Source: G963556115 sp963678205 (GTDB taxonomy: Bacteria > Planctomycetota > SZUA-567). From it: a DNA stretch of 64,000 nucleotides. Of this stretch, positions 9,759 to 18,809 are shown in pieces. The stretch's first letter is position 1; each line of letters starts with the position of its first letter. A model generated the notes under the pieces. The model ran no database searches, was not told the origin of the DNA, and saw nothing but the letters and a program-made list of their open reading frames with translations. The stretch covers positions 2,480,001 to 2,544,000 of the forward strand of contig OY782760.1 of the NCBI GenBank assembly GCA_963678205.1, read 5' to 3'. The position numbers and the translations under genes were made by a program.

Positions 9759-11162
9759 GTGAGCAAAATGTTTATAAAATCAGTTTACCCTTTTTTCCCA
9801 ACTGATCATACAGACTGGATCATTGGATTATCTGGTGGTGTTGACTCTATTGTCCTATTCGATTTATGCGTTGAATATTGTAAAATTTCTACCAAACAAA
9901 TTAATCTACACCCAGTACATCTAAACCACCTTACACGTGGGTTAGATTCAGATAATGACGAAATGTTATGTGAAAAGCTCTGTAAAAATAAGGGATATAA
10001 ATTAACCTCCCAGAGAATGGATATTGTCGAATTTTCTAAGATTAACACCCTTAATTTTGAAGAGGCTGCACGAAAACAACGTCATAAGCTCTTTATTGAA
10101 ACTGCAAAAAAAAAGAATCTTGATAATCCCGCAATTCTATTAGCTCACCATAATGATGACAATCTGGAAACAATTTTAATGCGGCTTCTAAGGGGAAGTG
10201 GTCTAAGAGGACTACGCGGGATGAAACTCAAAAGCGACCTTCCTAACTATCTAGGGTACTCAAATAACTTTCAAATATTCAGACCACTCTTACATGTTGA
10301 TAAGAGTGAACTTACAGACTATGCAAAAAACAGAAAATTATCATGGCGAGAAGATAAAAGCAATAAAGACACTGACTATACAAGAAACCTATTTAGAAAT
10401 GTTATAATTCCATGTCTGAGAATAATCAATAAAGACATCCCTAGCAAAATTAAAAAATTAAGCAAGCTATCAAGCAGTGTTGAAAACATTATTGATATAG
10501 AAATAGACAAGATTGAGTTCTCAATAAACAAATTACATACTTATATTGATGCAAACTCAGCAAAAAATGTTGAACCAATTTTTTTTATCCGCCTTGTTGA
10601 AAAAATTTGTGCAAAATTAAAGCAGGAGTTCATACTTCCGCACAAAGCTTATGACAGCCTGCATAAACTTCACGCAGGTAAGATAAATGCAACAGATATA
10701 GCCCAAGATTTACATATTTATCTCTATAACAACAAATACTATATTTACAATAAAAATAAGTCAAAAAAACATATTGACTATAAGAGTAAACCTGATAATT
10801 TTTTCTTTGAAAATGAATTCTTTTCACTGCATATTACCCGTACAGTATTAACGGGAAATATACCTGAACAAAACAATCCTAACATAGAATATATCCCTAT
10901 ATCTTACAGTAATTCGGAACTAAGCTTATTGTTGCCAAAATCAAGCGAATTAGTCAAACCAATAGGTTTTACAAGGCATCAAAAAATATCTAAAATTTTT
11001 AAAAATCATTATATACCAAATCACATAAGAGGCAGAATTCCTGTTATGTATTGCGGGAAAGATCCCATATGGCTTTTAGGCATATCCTTATTTGATAAAG
11101 GAAAATTATCAAACGTAACAGGCGAAGTATTTTGTTTACGTTATTTAGAAAAAACACTTTGA
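9759..11162 (+). CDS. tilS: tRNA(Ile)-lysidine synthetase TilS
   Basis: TilS modifies C34 of the CAU-anticodon isoleucine tRNA to lysidine, using ATP and lysine, so that it reads AUA. The N-terminal PP-loop ATP pyrophosphatase motif SGGVDS is at 25-30, followed by HLNH and the conserved AHHNDDNLETILMRLLRGSGLRGLRGM segment, both typical of TilS. The length of 467 residues fits the form with a C-terminal tRNA-binding domain. The start is ambiguous: GTG at 9759 or ATG at 9768, neither with a strong ribosome binding site. It probably shares a transcript with the upstream lptF/G gene. AUA codons are frequent in this AT-rich genome, so the enzyme should be essential. Confidence 0.93.
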   Translation: MSKMFIKSVYPFFPTDHTDWIIGLSGGVDSIVLFDLCVEYCKISTKQINLHPVHLNHLTRGLDSDNDEMLCEKLCKNKGYKLTSQRMDIVEFSKINTLNFEEAARKQRHKLFIETAKKKNLDNPAILLAHHNDDNLETILMRLLRGSGLRGLRGMKLKSDLPNYLGYSNNFQIFRPLLHVDKSELTDYAKNRKLSWREDKSNKDTDYTRNLFRNVIIPCLRIINKDIPSKIKKLSKLSSSVENIIDIEIDKIEFSINKLHTYIDANSAKNVEPIFFIRLVEKICAKLKQEFILPHKAYDSLHKLHAGKINATDIAQDLHIYLYNNKYYIYNKNKSKKHIDYKSKPDNFFFENEFFSLHITRTVLTGNIPEQNNPNIEYIPISYSNSELSLLLPKSSELVKPIGFTRHQKISKIFKNHYIPNHIRGRIPVMYCGKDPIWLLGISLFDKGKLSNVTGEVFCLRYLEKTL

Positions 11163-11195
11163 CAACATTCTTAAAAAGTCTAATCTTAATATAAG

Positions 11196-11226
11196 TTGCT
11201 ATTATTCGCGAATTTTACTATATAAT
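11196..11226 (+). promoter_or_regulatory. Possible sigma-70 promoter of pyk
   Basis: TTGCTA and TATAAT are separated by 19 bases, and the -10 box ends 25 bases before the pyk ATG. The -10 is perfect but the spacing is long and the -35 weak. Confidence 0.3.
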
Positions 11227-11251
11227 TTAAATCAAATGGAGATTAAATATA

Positions 11252-12673
11252 ATGAGGCTAACAAGGATAGTGGCCACGCTTGGTCCTGCATCTTTTGATG
11301 AAGAAGTATTAAGGCAACTAATCACTTCAGGGGTTGATGTTTTCAGACTAAACTTCTCGCACGGCACACACGAATCACATAGAGCGGCATTAGAAACGGT
11401 GAGGAGCCTTTGTTTAGAACTCGATAGACCGGTAGGAATTCTTCAAGACTTATGTGGCCCAAAAATCCGTGTTGGCAAAATGTCTGATGGCAAAATAATG
11501 CTAGCTGATGGAGAGGAAACGGTCATTGTATATAATGATGTGGTTGGGACAGCAAATGCATTCTCCTGTTCATACAAGTCACTGGCTAGAGATGCTGAAG
11601 AAGATGACCATATACTGCTAAATGATGGTTTACTTGAACTTAAGGTCATAGCAATTGAAGGAAATGATGTCCGTTGTAAAGTTATACATGGCGGAATACT
11701 TAGAAGCAATAAAGGTATGAATTTACCAGGTATGAAACTCTCAACCCCATCAGTAACAGCTAAGGATCTTGATGATTTAAAAGCTGGACTTGATATGGGG
11801 GTTGATTTTGTTGGGCTCTCTTTTGTTAGAGAGGCATCAGATCTTACTCCAGTAAAAGAACTAATTGCATCACACTCCCAAAAGCCAAAAATCATTGCTA
11901 AAATTGAAAAACCAGAGGCACTAAATAATTTTGATTCCATTCTACAGGCAGCAGATGGAATAATGATAGCCAGAGGAGACTTAGGAGTTGAACTTCCAGT
12001 AGAACAACTTCCAGCAATTCAGGAAGAGCTCATTTATAAAGCAAATTGTGCTGGTAAAATTGTAATCACAGCAACACAAATGCTAGAATCTATGATTAAC
12101 AACCCTGTTCCAACTAGAGCAGAAGTAACTGATGTCTCTGTAGCTATTAGTCAAGGGACAGACGCAGTAATGCTATCAGGTGAATCAGCTGCAGGAAGTT
12201 ACCCTGTTGAAGCAGTTGAGATGATGTGTAAAATTGCTGTTGAAACCGAAAAAAGTTTAAAGCGTAATCATGACAACTGGAATTGGCGTAACCTCAAAAG
12301 GAACCACCCTTTTGGGGAAGCAACAAGTGATGCAGCCTATAGAATGTGTGAAGATTTAGATGCTAAAGGGATTGTAGCACACACGACAACTGGACAGACT
12401 GCCCTATATTTATCAAAAAGTAGGCCTTTTGCGCCAATAGTAGCCCTTACAAGTAACCGTAAAGTAGCTAGACAAATGAGGCTTTACTGGGGTGTTGAAC
12501 CAGTATACAATGGCAATATGCATAGCAACAGCGATGTTAGAAAATTTGCTATAAAGTATTATACCAGAGACAAACATGCCAAGTCTGGTGATAGCATCAT
12601 CATAATGACATCACGTCCCTTTGGACAAATAAACCACACAAATGGTGTAGAAATTCTTAAAATAAAGGAATAA
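11252..12673 (+). CDS. pyk: Pyruvate kinase
   Basis: Converts phosphoenolpyruvate and ADP to pyruvate and ATP, the last step of glycolysis. The 473-residue length is usual. Conserved elements are the N-terminal RIVATLGPAS, the FRLNFSHG strand, IAKIEKPEA with the catalytic Lys, the substrate/metal segment IMIARGDLGVELP, and the ITATQMLESM signature followed by PTRAEVTDV. GGAG lies about 10 bases before the ATG. The next gene, a PIG-L deacetylase, begins four bases after the stop and its ribosome binding site lies in the last pyk codons, so the two are in one operon. Confidence 0.97.
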   Translation: MRLTRIVATLGPASFDEEVLRQLITSGVDVFRLNFSHGTHESHRAALETVRSLCLELDRPVGILQDLCGPKIRVGKMSDGKIMLADGEETVIVYNDVVGTANAFSCSYKSLARDAEEDDHILLNDGLLELKVIAIEGNDVRCKVIHGGILRSNKGMNLPGMKLSTPSVTAKDLDDLKAGLDMGVDFVGLSFVREASDLTPVKELIASHSQKPKIIAKIEKPEALNNFDSILQAADGIMIARGDLGVELPVEQLPAIQEELIYKANCAGKIVITATQMLESMINNPVPTRAEVTDVSVAISQGTDAVMLSGESAAGSYPVEAVEMMCKIAVETEKSLKRNHDNWNWRNLKRNHPFGEATSDAAYRMCEDLDAKGIVAHTTTGQTALYLSKSRPFAPIVALTSNRKVARQMRLYWGVEPVYNGNMHSNSDVRKFAIKYYTRDKHAKSGDSIIIMTSRPFGQINHTNGVEILKIKE

Positions 12674-12677
12674 AAAA

Positions 12678-13373
12678 GTGGCAAAAACAGATAGAGTTTT
12701 GTTTATTGGTGCACACCCAGACGATATTGAACTTGGAGCTGGTGGTCTTGTCTACCAGCTTATTAAATGTGGAACAGAAGTAATGGGTATTGATATTACT
12801 GATGGCGAGCTAACTCCAATGGGAGACAGAGAGATTCGGCAACGCGAATGTCAGGCTGCATCAAATATTCTTGGACTAAAAGACCGAATATGTCTTGATG
12901 AACCAAATAGAACATTGATGGATACTGTTGAAGCAAGAACAAAATTAGCAATAGAAATAAGGAAATTTCGCCCTGACAGAATAATAACGCATTTAGAAAT
13001 TGATGCACACCCAGATCATTGCAGTGCATATGAAATAACTAAAGGAGCTGTACTTTTAGCCAGAATTCATAAAATAGACCTGCCTTACGAACCATGGCGA
13101 ACAGGAAGAATATTTAAATACCCTTGTTACCACCTCAAAACTGTATATAATCCAAATATACTATTGCATCTAACAAGTGAAGAATTTCAAATAAAAATGG
13201 ATGCTGTCAAGTGTTACGAAAGTCAATTTGTCTGGCACGAACCAAACCAGGCAATCTTCGATGAACTTGAAAGAAGAATGCGCCAATATGGTAGTATGAT
13301 TGGAGAAGAATTTGCTGAACCATACTATACTGAGAGTCCCGTAGGATTTTCAAAACTGGAAAATATAATTTAA
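12678..13373 (+). CDS. PIG-L (LmbE) family N-acetylglucosaminyl deacetylase, BshB1-like
   Basis: A 231-residue zinc-dependent deacetylase. The AHPDDIELG motif (12-20) holds the zinc ligands and catalytic Asp, and DAHPDHCSA gives the third ligand region. The closing KMDAVKCYESQF segment resembles bacillithiol-pathway BshB1 enzymes, which deacetylate GlcNAc-malate, but other PIG-L enzymes act on GlcNAc-inositol, LPS or antibiotics, and no other bacillithiol gene (bshA, bshC) is in the window. The start is GTG with AAGGAA at proper spacing in the end of pyk. Family call is firm, substrate is open. Confidence 0.85.
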   Translation: MAKTDRVLFIGAHPDDIELGAGGLVYQLIKCGTEVMGIDITDGELTPMGDREIRQRECQAASNILGLKDRICLDEPNRTLMDTVEARTKLAIEIRKFRPDRIITHLEIDAHPDHCSAYEITKGAVLLARIHKIDLPYEPWRTGRIFKYPCYHLKTVYNPNILLHLTSEEFQIKMDAVKCYESQFVWHEPNQAIFDELERRMRQYGSMIGEEFAEPYYTESPVGFSKLENII

Positions 13374-13404
13374 TTTTATATTTAAAATATAGAAAGAAAG
13401 AAAA

Positions 13405-13617
13405 GTGGCAGAGCTAAAAATTAATGGAAATATTAGAAAATATCCCTCTGATAAATTTCCGTCACTACTTTCAGATTTAATTTCAGAGCTCAATCTTGAT
13501 GAAATTTCAATTATTGCTGAGGTTGAAGGAGCAATTATCAGAAAGGACAAGTTTAATCAGACTTATCTAAAAGATGGTATGAACGTTGAGCTTGTAAAAT
13601 TTGTTGGTGGTGGGTGA
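13405..13617 (+). CDS. thiS: Sulfur carrier protein ThiS
   Basis: A 70-residue ubiquitin-like sulfur carrier that ends in the diagnostic Gly-Gly (VGGG). Its C-terminal thiocarboxylate donates sulfur for the thiazole ring of thiamine, acting with ThiG, whose gene follows after 52 bases. The start is GTG behind a purine-rich GAAAGAAAG stretch. The adenylating enzyme ThiF and the dehydroglycine synthase (ThiH or ThiO) are not in the window. Confidence 0.93.
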   Translation: MAELKINGNIRKYPSDKFPSLLSDLISELNLDEISIIAEVEGAIIRKDKFNQTYLKDGMNVELVKFVGGG

Positions 13618-13669
13618 AAAAATGAAAGACATTTAATTTTTATTTTAATTTGTAGATAGTAGGGAAAAA

Positions 13670-14443
13670 ATGAATAATGATAAATTAATAATTGCAGGAA
13701 GAGAGTTCAACTCCCGTCTTTTTGTAGGTACTGGAAAATTTAGCTCTTCAAAAATTATGAAAGAAGCTATTACAGTTTCAGAGAGTGAGATGGTTACAGT
13801 AGCACTTAGACGCGTAGATATCTCAAATCCAGGCGATGACATGCTTGAAAAAATCGACACAAAAAAATGCCAGCTACTTCCAAATACTTCTGGAGCTCGT
13901 GATGCAGAAGAAGCAATTCGTGTTGCTATGCTGTCAAGAGAAGCAAGTGGTATTGACTGGATCAAACTAGAAGTAACACCAGATCCATACTACCTCCTTC
14001 CTGATCCAATTGAGACACTTAAAGCTACCCAAAAACTTGTCAAAGAGGGCTTTATTGTATTACCTTACATTAATGCTGACCCAATACTGGCTCTACATTT
14101 ACAGGATGCAGGAGCTTCTACAGTAATGCCACTTGGGAGCCCAATAGGAAGTAATCGAGGAATTCAGACACGTGCAAATATTGAAATCATTATAGAACAG
14201 GCAAAAGTTCCAGTTGTAGTTGATGCAGGTCTAGGTCTTCCAAGTCATGCAGCTGATGCTATGGAAATGGGTGCAGATGCTGTTTTAGTCAACACAGCTC
14301 TCGCAGTAGCTGGAGACCCTGTACAAATAGCAAAAGCATTCAAACTTGCAGTTCAAGCTGGAAGAATGGCATTTTTAGCAAGTCCAGCAAATGTAAATAA
14401 ATATGCTGAAGCTTCAAGCCCACTAACAGGATTTTTAAACTAA
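13670..14443 (+). CDS. thiG: Thiazole synthase ThiG
   Basis: Condenses 1-deoxy-D-xylulose 5-phosphate, dehydroglycine and ThiS thiocarboxylate into the thiazole phosphate of thiamine. The 257-residue TIM barrel has the usual LFVGTGKF opening, Lys99 in IKLEV as the expected Schiff-base residue, the MPLGSPIGSNRGI phosphate-binding loop and PVVVDAGLGLPSHAADAMEMG. A GGGAAAAA sequence precedes the ATG. I found no TPP riboswitch before thiS or thiG; the gaps are too short. A strong terminator follows. Confidence 0.96.
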   Translation: MNNDKLIIAGREFNSRLFVGTGKFSSSKIMKEAITVSESEMVTVALRRVDISNPGDDMLEKIDTKKCQLLPNTSGARDAEEAIRVAMLSREASGIDWIKLEVTPDPYYLLPDPIETLKATQKLVKEGFIVLPYINADPILALHLQDAGASTVMPLGSPIGSNRGIQTRANIEIIIEQAKVPVVVDAGLGLPSHAADAMEMGADAVLVNTALAVAGDPVQIAKAFKLAVQAGRMAFLASPANVNKYAEASSPLTGFLN

Positions 14444-14467
14444 TATACTTACAACTTACAAAATTTC

Positions 14468-14506
14468 AAAAAATAAACCCCACTATACAAGCAGGGTTTA
14501 TTTTTT
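14468..14506. terminator. Bidirectional terminator between thiG and the LptE-like gene
   Basis: A perfect 13-bp stem of an A-rich arm ending in AAACCC and its complement GGGTTT followed by Ts, with a 13-nt loop, lies between two convergent genes. It carries a T-run in both directions. Confidence 0.85.
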
Positions 14507-14522
14507 ATATCTTAAACTAAAG

Positions 14523-15032
14523 CTACCAATTACTCACCATTGACCTAACAATAGCTTGAGCAAGTTCAGCAAGGGCATGTTCATTTGCATTAGCATACGC
14601 CCCACTCTTAGTAGAGTTAAAATTACCAGCAGTGGAACTATCTTTATTACTGGCAACACTTCTCTTATTAATTACAAAATATCCCTCTTTATTATCATAT
14701 AGCGAGAACCTTGCAGAAATTACAGTCTTCATAGAAGATGGCTGATAGTTTTTATCATATTCAAGACCTGTATTAGTTACACTAAAAATATCCCCTGATA
14801 ACACCGCATCTGCGTCTTTATTTACAACTTTAAATCTAGGAGAAAGATTAATCGCTTTAATAATTTCACGCGTAAGATCTCCTTCAAGCTGATTATAGTA
14901 TGTTGAATTACCAAAAGTCAGAACTTCAATAGTTTTAATATTTTCAGGTAATTCAGATTGCGTAGTATATGCACACCCGACAATAGTCAAACAGGCAACT
15001 ATCAAACCAAATATTTTAAGTGATAAACGCAT
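14523..15032 (-). CDS. LptE-like LPS-assembly lipoprotein
   Basis: A 169-residue lipoprotein. The signal peptide ends in the lipobox TIVGC at about residue 20, so the mature protein is lipid-anchored. The pattern ENIKTIEVLTFGN, then an EGDLTREIIKAINLSPRFKVV segment and ADAVLSGDIFSV, matches the LptE/RlpB family, the plug of the outer-membrane LPS translocon LptD. The family diverges fast, so the assignment rests on the overall pattern. The start has TAGGAG at seven bases. Upstream lies the pair of secreted TPR proteins; all may belong to outer-membrane assembly. Confidence 0.7.
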   Translation of the reverse strand: MRLSLKIFGLIVACLTIVGCAYTTQSELPENIKTIEVLTFGNSTYYNQLEGDLTREIIKAINLSPRFKVVNKDADAVLSGDIFSVTNTGLEYDKNYQPSSMKTVISARFSLYDNKEGYFVINKRSVASNKDSSTAGNFNSTKSGAYANANEHALAELAQAIVRSMVSNW

Positions 15033-15090
15033 ATTTACTCCTACGAAAAGTTAGATATAAATTAATATTATTAAGCAAACATAAACATAG

Positions 15091-16830
15091 TTAAAACTCC
15101 TCAGAAAAACTCCAATCATTACTCTCGGCTGCAGCTTCATTAGCTTTAACTCTTGCAGTACTCTGAGCTTTTTCCATTATACTTGAGTCATGTTTCATAG
15201 ACATCGGAATAGCAGATGCTGATGTTTGAGTCTTAATACTTTCAGGCGCAGAATCATAAGTTGGTGACTGAGGCGAAGCACCAAACAAGTCGTCCTGCTG
15301 AGTACTATGTATATCAAAATCTTGAGAAGCAACCGCACTTTGAGGTCGTCTATGTTTTGCTGCAGCCATAGGAACCGCTGATGCACCAAACCCAATAGGA
15401 GAAACAGGAGCATTCGATGTCATAACTGAAGGAGCTACAGGCTTAGATTCCACACGCTCTTCAACGTCAACTTTATTTTTAACAACAACCTGTTTATTTG
15501 GCTCAGTAGGGTCAACAAATTCATCAGTATTCTCTTCTTCAAAGTCAACATCAGTAACATTATCAAATCCACCATCTTGAGCAGTCTCTACAGTCTCTGT
15601 CTCTATTTTTTTAGAGGCATATTTATCGCCCATTGGTACTTCAGCATTACCAGCTGGTAATGGAGAAGCAGCTGTTGCATCTTCTTTTGGAATATCAGAA
15701 TCAATACCAGGTACTGGGACATCATCAGTATGCACATAATCATCACTATTTGAAGCAGTAATAAATGTCGGTGGTTTTTTTGTAATAAATGGAATATTAA
15801 ATCTACCTGAAGCTTCTTTCTTTTCAGGAATTTTTACATCCCCAATGATCCTTCGCGCTTTACTGGCATAAGAGGTATTGGGAAATCTGATAATAATTTG
15901 TTCTAAAGAGAATTTATAGGCAACGGTACTTTCTCGTGTACCTCTATTTTTATAATAATCAGCGGAATCCCAAAGTTTTTTTGCCTGGATCTCTTCAAGT
16001 TCACGTATTTCAGAGTCATAGTCATCAACAGGAGCAAAATCCGAATCACCTTCTCCTTCACTTTCTGCAGCAGCTTTTTTTGCCTCACTCACAGCTACAC
16101 GCACTGAGTTTATATCAGCTTCTCCTTGCATCACTTCTAGAGTTTTCTTTAAAATACGCGCTTTAGTTACAAGATCACTACTCATACTAAACTCTGTAAG
16201 GACTCTATCAACATACACAAGACCTCGAGCAGGCTCATTAATATCTTTATAACAACTTGCGATAGCAAGTAAGGATGCACCTGCATACGGTCCTACAGAA
16301 TCATTTGCAATTACTGACTCAAAAATTTCAATTGCTGCACGCTTTCCAACAACAGGGTCTTCATTATCATCTAACAAATTTACCCTTGCTCCCGATTGAA
16401 ATTTTCGTCCAATCAAAAACTCAATTTTAATAAGATCACTCTTCTCCGCAGAGAATGGATAAGACTTAATTACCTGTTCTAAAGCTTTATAGGCATCATA
16501 ATAATTTTCCATCAAGAACAGACAATTTGCAAGACGTTGCAAACCTACTCCTGCCTCATCACTATCAGGAAAAGCTTTTAACAAGAGGAAATACTGACGA
16601 GATGCGTTGAGATACTTGCCTTCTTTTTCAAGTTTATAAGCATATTTAAGCTGCTCAGCAGGATTAGGCAAAGCTCTGCCGGTAGTCTGTGACCAACCTT
16701 TATCTTGGCTCCACTCCCAATCTGCTGCTGCATATACTCTAGCAGGAAGTAAAATAAAGGTACAAACTGCAATTAACACCAGGCTTTTAAGCATATTTTT
16801 TATAAAACATTCCATAGAAATACTCTTCAT
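15091..16830 (-). CDS. Secreted TPR protein (BamD/YbgF-like) with a low-complexity tail
   Basis: About 579 residues. ATG 16830 is the likely start because GGAG lies nine bases upstream; a GTG five codons earlier would sit on that site. A signal peptide with cleavage after VYA is clear. The mature N-terminal part (about 60-340) consists of TPR-type helical repeats with the pattern of BamD/CpoB proteins, such as LFLMENYYDAYKALEQVIKSYP and ASCYKDINEPARGL. The C-terminal 200 residues are Pro, Ser, Ala and acid-rich and look disordered. It is a paralogue of the gene just upstream. A role in outer-membrane or periplasmic assembly is inferred only from fold and neighbours. Confidence 0.75.
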   Translation of the reverse strand: MKSISMECFIKNMLKSLVLIAVCTFILLPARVYAAADWEWSQDKGWSQTTGRALPNPAEQLKYAYKLEKEGKYLNASRQYFLLLKAFPDSDEAGVGLQRLANCLFLMENYYDAYKALEQVIKSYPFSAEKSDLIKIEFLIGRKFQSGARVNLLDDNEDPVVGKRAAIEIFESVIANDSVGPYAGASLLAIASCYKDINEPARGLVYVDRVLTEFSMSSDLVTKARILKKTLEVMQGEADINSVRVAVSEAKKAAAESEGEGDSDFAPVDDYDSEIRELEEIQAKKLWDSADYYKNRGTRESTVAYKFSLEQIIIRFPNTSYASKARRIIGDVKIPEKKEASGRFNIPFITKKPPTFITASNSDDYVHTDDVPVPGIDSDIPKEDATAASPLPAGNAEVPMGDKYASKKIETETVETAQDGGFDNVTDVDFEEENTDEFVDPTEPNKQVVVKNKVDVEERVESKPVAPSVMTSNAPVSPIGFGASAVPMAAAKHRRPQSAVASQDFDIHSTQQDDLFGASPQSPTYDSAPESIKTQTSASAIPMSMKHDSSIMEKAQSTARVKANEAAAESNDWSFSEEF

Positions 16831-16848
16831 CCAATCCAACTCCACTAG

Positions 16849-17856
16849 TTATTTTAGTTTTTCCAATTTTTCAGCGGCCTTAGTGGCTGCTTCAGTTTTT
16901 GGAAAGCGTTTAACAATATCATTTAACAAAAACTTTGCTGCATCTATAGATTTCTTATTACCACGTTTGATATAAAAATCAGCCTTTTCAAGCATAGCAA
17001 GTGATTGTGTATCATCAACAGCAGCTTGTGCATTTTCTAAACTCCTCTCAAGTTCCGGAGAATCTTTTGCAACAGCTTTGGCTTGCACCATTCTATTTAA
17101 AACTTCATCCAGAACTTTTCCCTCTAACCCTTCATCAGCAGATTTACTCTTTTTGGCGAGTACTTCTATAAGCTCTGCCTGAGCCTTAACAGTCTCCTTA
17201 GAATTCGGAAACGTTTCAACAAGATGCCTATATTCATCTTCAGAAGCTTTAAATTCACCAATTTCTTTATAACACCGTGCGCTCATTAAAAGACCTCTTG
17301 GCGCATATGGACCTTTAGGATCATTATATGTTACAGTTTTATAAATTTGAGCTGCGGCTTCCAGACAACTTATTCTATCAGGAAGCATATTACCATTACT
17401 ATCTTTTTTAAAGGGAGCACCAGTTGCCTCTCTATCTCCCATTTTAGCCAGCCTTCCTGCAAGATCAAGCTCCATTTTTATTCTAAGGGCAACCCCATCC
17501 TGATCAAACTGTTTTGGGAAACTATTCTCTAGAGCAGAAAATGCCGCCCAATAGTGCCCTTGACGAAACTCACATCTAGCTAGGCCAAGATACGCTTCCT
17601 CAAGCTCATACCCTTTTGCACCATTATGAATAGCCATTCTATATATAGCTTTAGCATCATCAATTTTTTCACCGCCATCAGCAAGTTCGAGTCGTTTAGC
17701 ACTTAGATAAATATGTTTACGTGATGGTTCTTTAACTTTTCTTACATTACTGCTATCTGCATACACGATGCAAGACAATGCAGCATAAATGAGAATTGAA
17801 CACATGACAATAGGTCTGAATGCGTAATTATTTATAAACAAATTTATATATATCAT
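16849..17856 (-). CDS. Secreted TPR protein, paralogue of the following gene
   Basis: A 335-residue protein with an N-terminal signal or anchor segment ending near VYADSS. The rest is TPR-like helical repeats, with LARCEFRQGHYWAAFSALE, then GPYAPRGLLMSARCYKEIGE and LLNDIVKRFPKTEAATKAA. The GPYA...A-CYK block also occurs in the next gene, so the two arose by tandem duplication. It begins six bases after recO and ends 18 bases before its paralogue, so recO and both TPR genes form one operon. No enzyme motif is seen. Confidence 0.75.
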   Translation of the reverse strand: MIYINLFINNYAFRPIVMCSILIYAALSCIVYADSSNVRKVKEPSRKHIYLSAKRLELADGGEKIDDAKAIYRMAIHNGAKGYELEEAYLGLARCEFRQGHYWAAFSALENSFPKQFDQDGVALRIKMELDLAGRLAKMGDREATGAPFKKDSNGNMLPDRISCLEAAAQIYKTVTYNDPKGPYAPRGLLMSARCYKEIGEFKASEDEYRHLVETFPNSKETVKAQAELIEVLAKKSKSADEGLEGKVLDEVLNRMVQAKAVAKDSPELERSLENAQAAVDDTQSLAMLEKADFYIKRGNKKSIDAAKFLLNDIVKRFPKTEAATKAAEKLEKLK

Positions 17857-17862
17857 ATATAT

Positions 17863-18630
17863 TTATAACCTTCTAAAACTCTGATTACCACCTAATAACT
17901 TCGCTAGCACCAAAAAAGATTTACATTTAAAATCAAGAACATAATTTACGTAATCAGCAAGAGCCTGAATAATATTACTCTTTAAAAAGGAGATCTTTGC
18001 GTTCTGCATATTATCAGCAATATACTTGATGCTCGCTAGATCACCAGCATCAAGTATAGTCAAATTATTTGTTTCAAAACAATCTGCACAAATAACACCT
18101 CCATGTTTAGGGCTCAACACAAAATCCACTACTCTGTCATTTCCACATTTTAAACAACTTGACACAATGGGTTCAAAGCCTAAATCTTTTAATATCACCC
18201 AGATTGCACAAACGAGTGATGACATTGGTTTCAAGTCTGTCTCATCGCCACTGCAAAGAAAATCTTTTAGAGAATCAAATGCTAATTCATGCTTATCATA
18301 TAGCATACAGCTTTTTAAAAGTATTTCAGCAAGCACGCTTGTGCATACATAAAAAACTGGAGACTTTCTAATCTTCTTAAACTCAATCAGTAAATTCGCG
18401 CCAGTTGCAAGGTCTAAATCCGATCTCTTTTTTTTAAAAATAGTAACTTCTTCAAGATTGAAGAGATCAAAATGACCATTCATTGAGCTTTTTTCTCTTC
18501 TAGCTCCCTTCGCCAGTGCATTAACCCTGCCATACTCTCTGGTAAATAGATGAAGTATATAACTGGTTTCACTAAACCTATATTTTTTTAGAACAATTGC
18601 TTCGCAGTTTACATACATGTATCTTCTCAT
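17863..18630 (-). CDS. recO: DNA repair protein RecO
   Basis: RecO helps RecR load RecA on SSB-coated gaps. The N-terminal OB fold shows EAIVLKKYRFSETSYILHLFTREYG and AKGARR, both typical. The central helical part is followed by a zinc site CLKCG and CADC (about 160-190). The length of 255 residues is usual. The start may be ATG 18630 or ATG 18618; neither has a strong ribosome binding site. recR is not in the window. Confidence 0.9.
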   Translation of the reverse strand: MRRYMYVNCEAIVLKKYRFSETSYILHLFTREYGRVNALAKGARREKSSMNGHFDLFNLEEVTIFKKKRSDLDLATGANLLIEFKKIRKSPVFYVCTSVLAEILLKSCMLYDKHELAFDSLKDFLCSGDETDLKPMSSLVCAIWVILKDLGFEPIVSSCLKCGNDRVVDFVLSPKHGGVICADCFETNNLTILDAGDLASIKYIADNMQNAKISFLKSNIIQALADYVNYVLDFKCKSFLVLAKLLGGNQSFRRL

Positions 18631-18753
18631 AAAGCCAATAAAGAATGCTCTACTAGAAAGTATCTTTATCGACTAAATCTCCTTCTAAATTTAGTATTTA
18701 TTATACATATTTTAGTATATCAACTTCAACCGTAAAATTATAATTATCAACAA

Positions 18754-18780
18754 ATAAGGGCAGGTATATCCTGCCCTTAT
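18754..18780 (-). terminator. Terminator after ftsY
   Basis: A perfect 11-bp stem (ATAAGGGCAGG with CCTGCCCTTAT), loop of five, followed on the minus strand by TTGTTG. It lies 30 bases past the ftsY stop and could also act in the other direction. Confidence 0.65.
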
Positions 18781-18809
18781 AAAGAAAAGTATAGAAAGAA
18801 AGGTATATA

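Noticed and set aside
13374..13669. TPP riboswitch before thiS or thiG
   Set aside because: The gaps are too short and contain no CTGAGA-type aptamer core.
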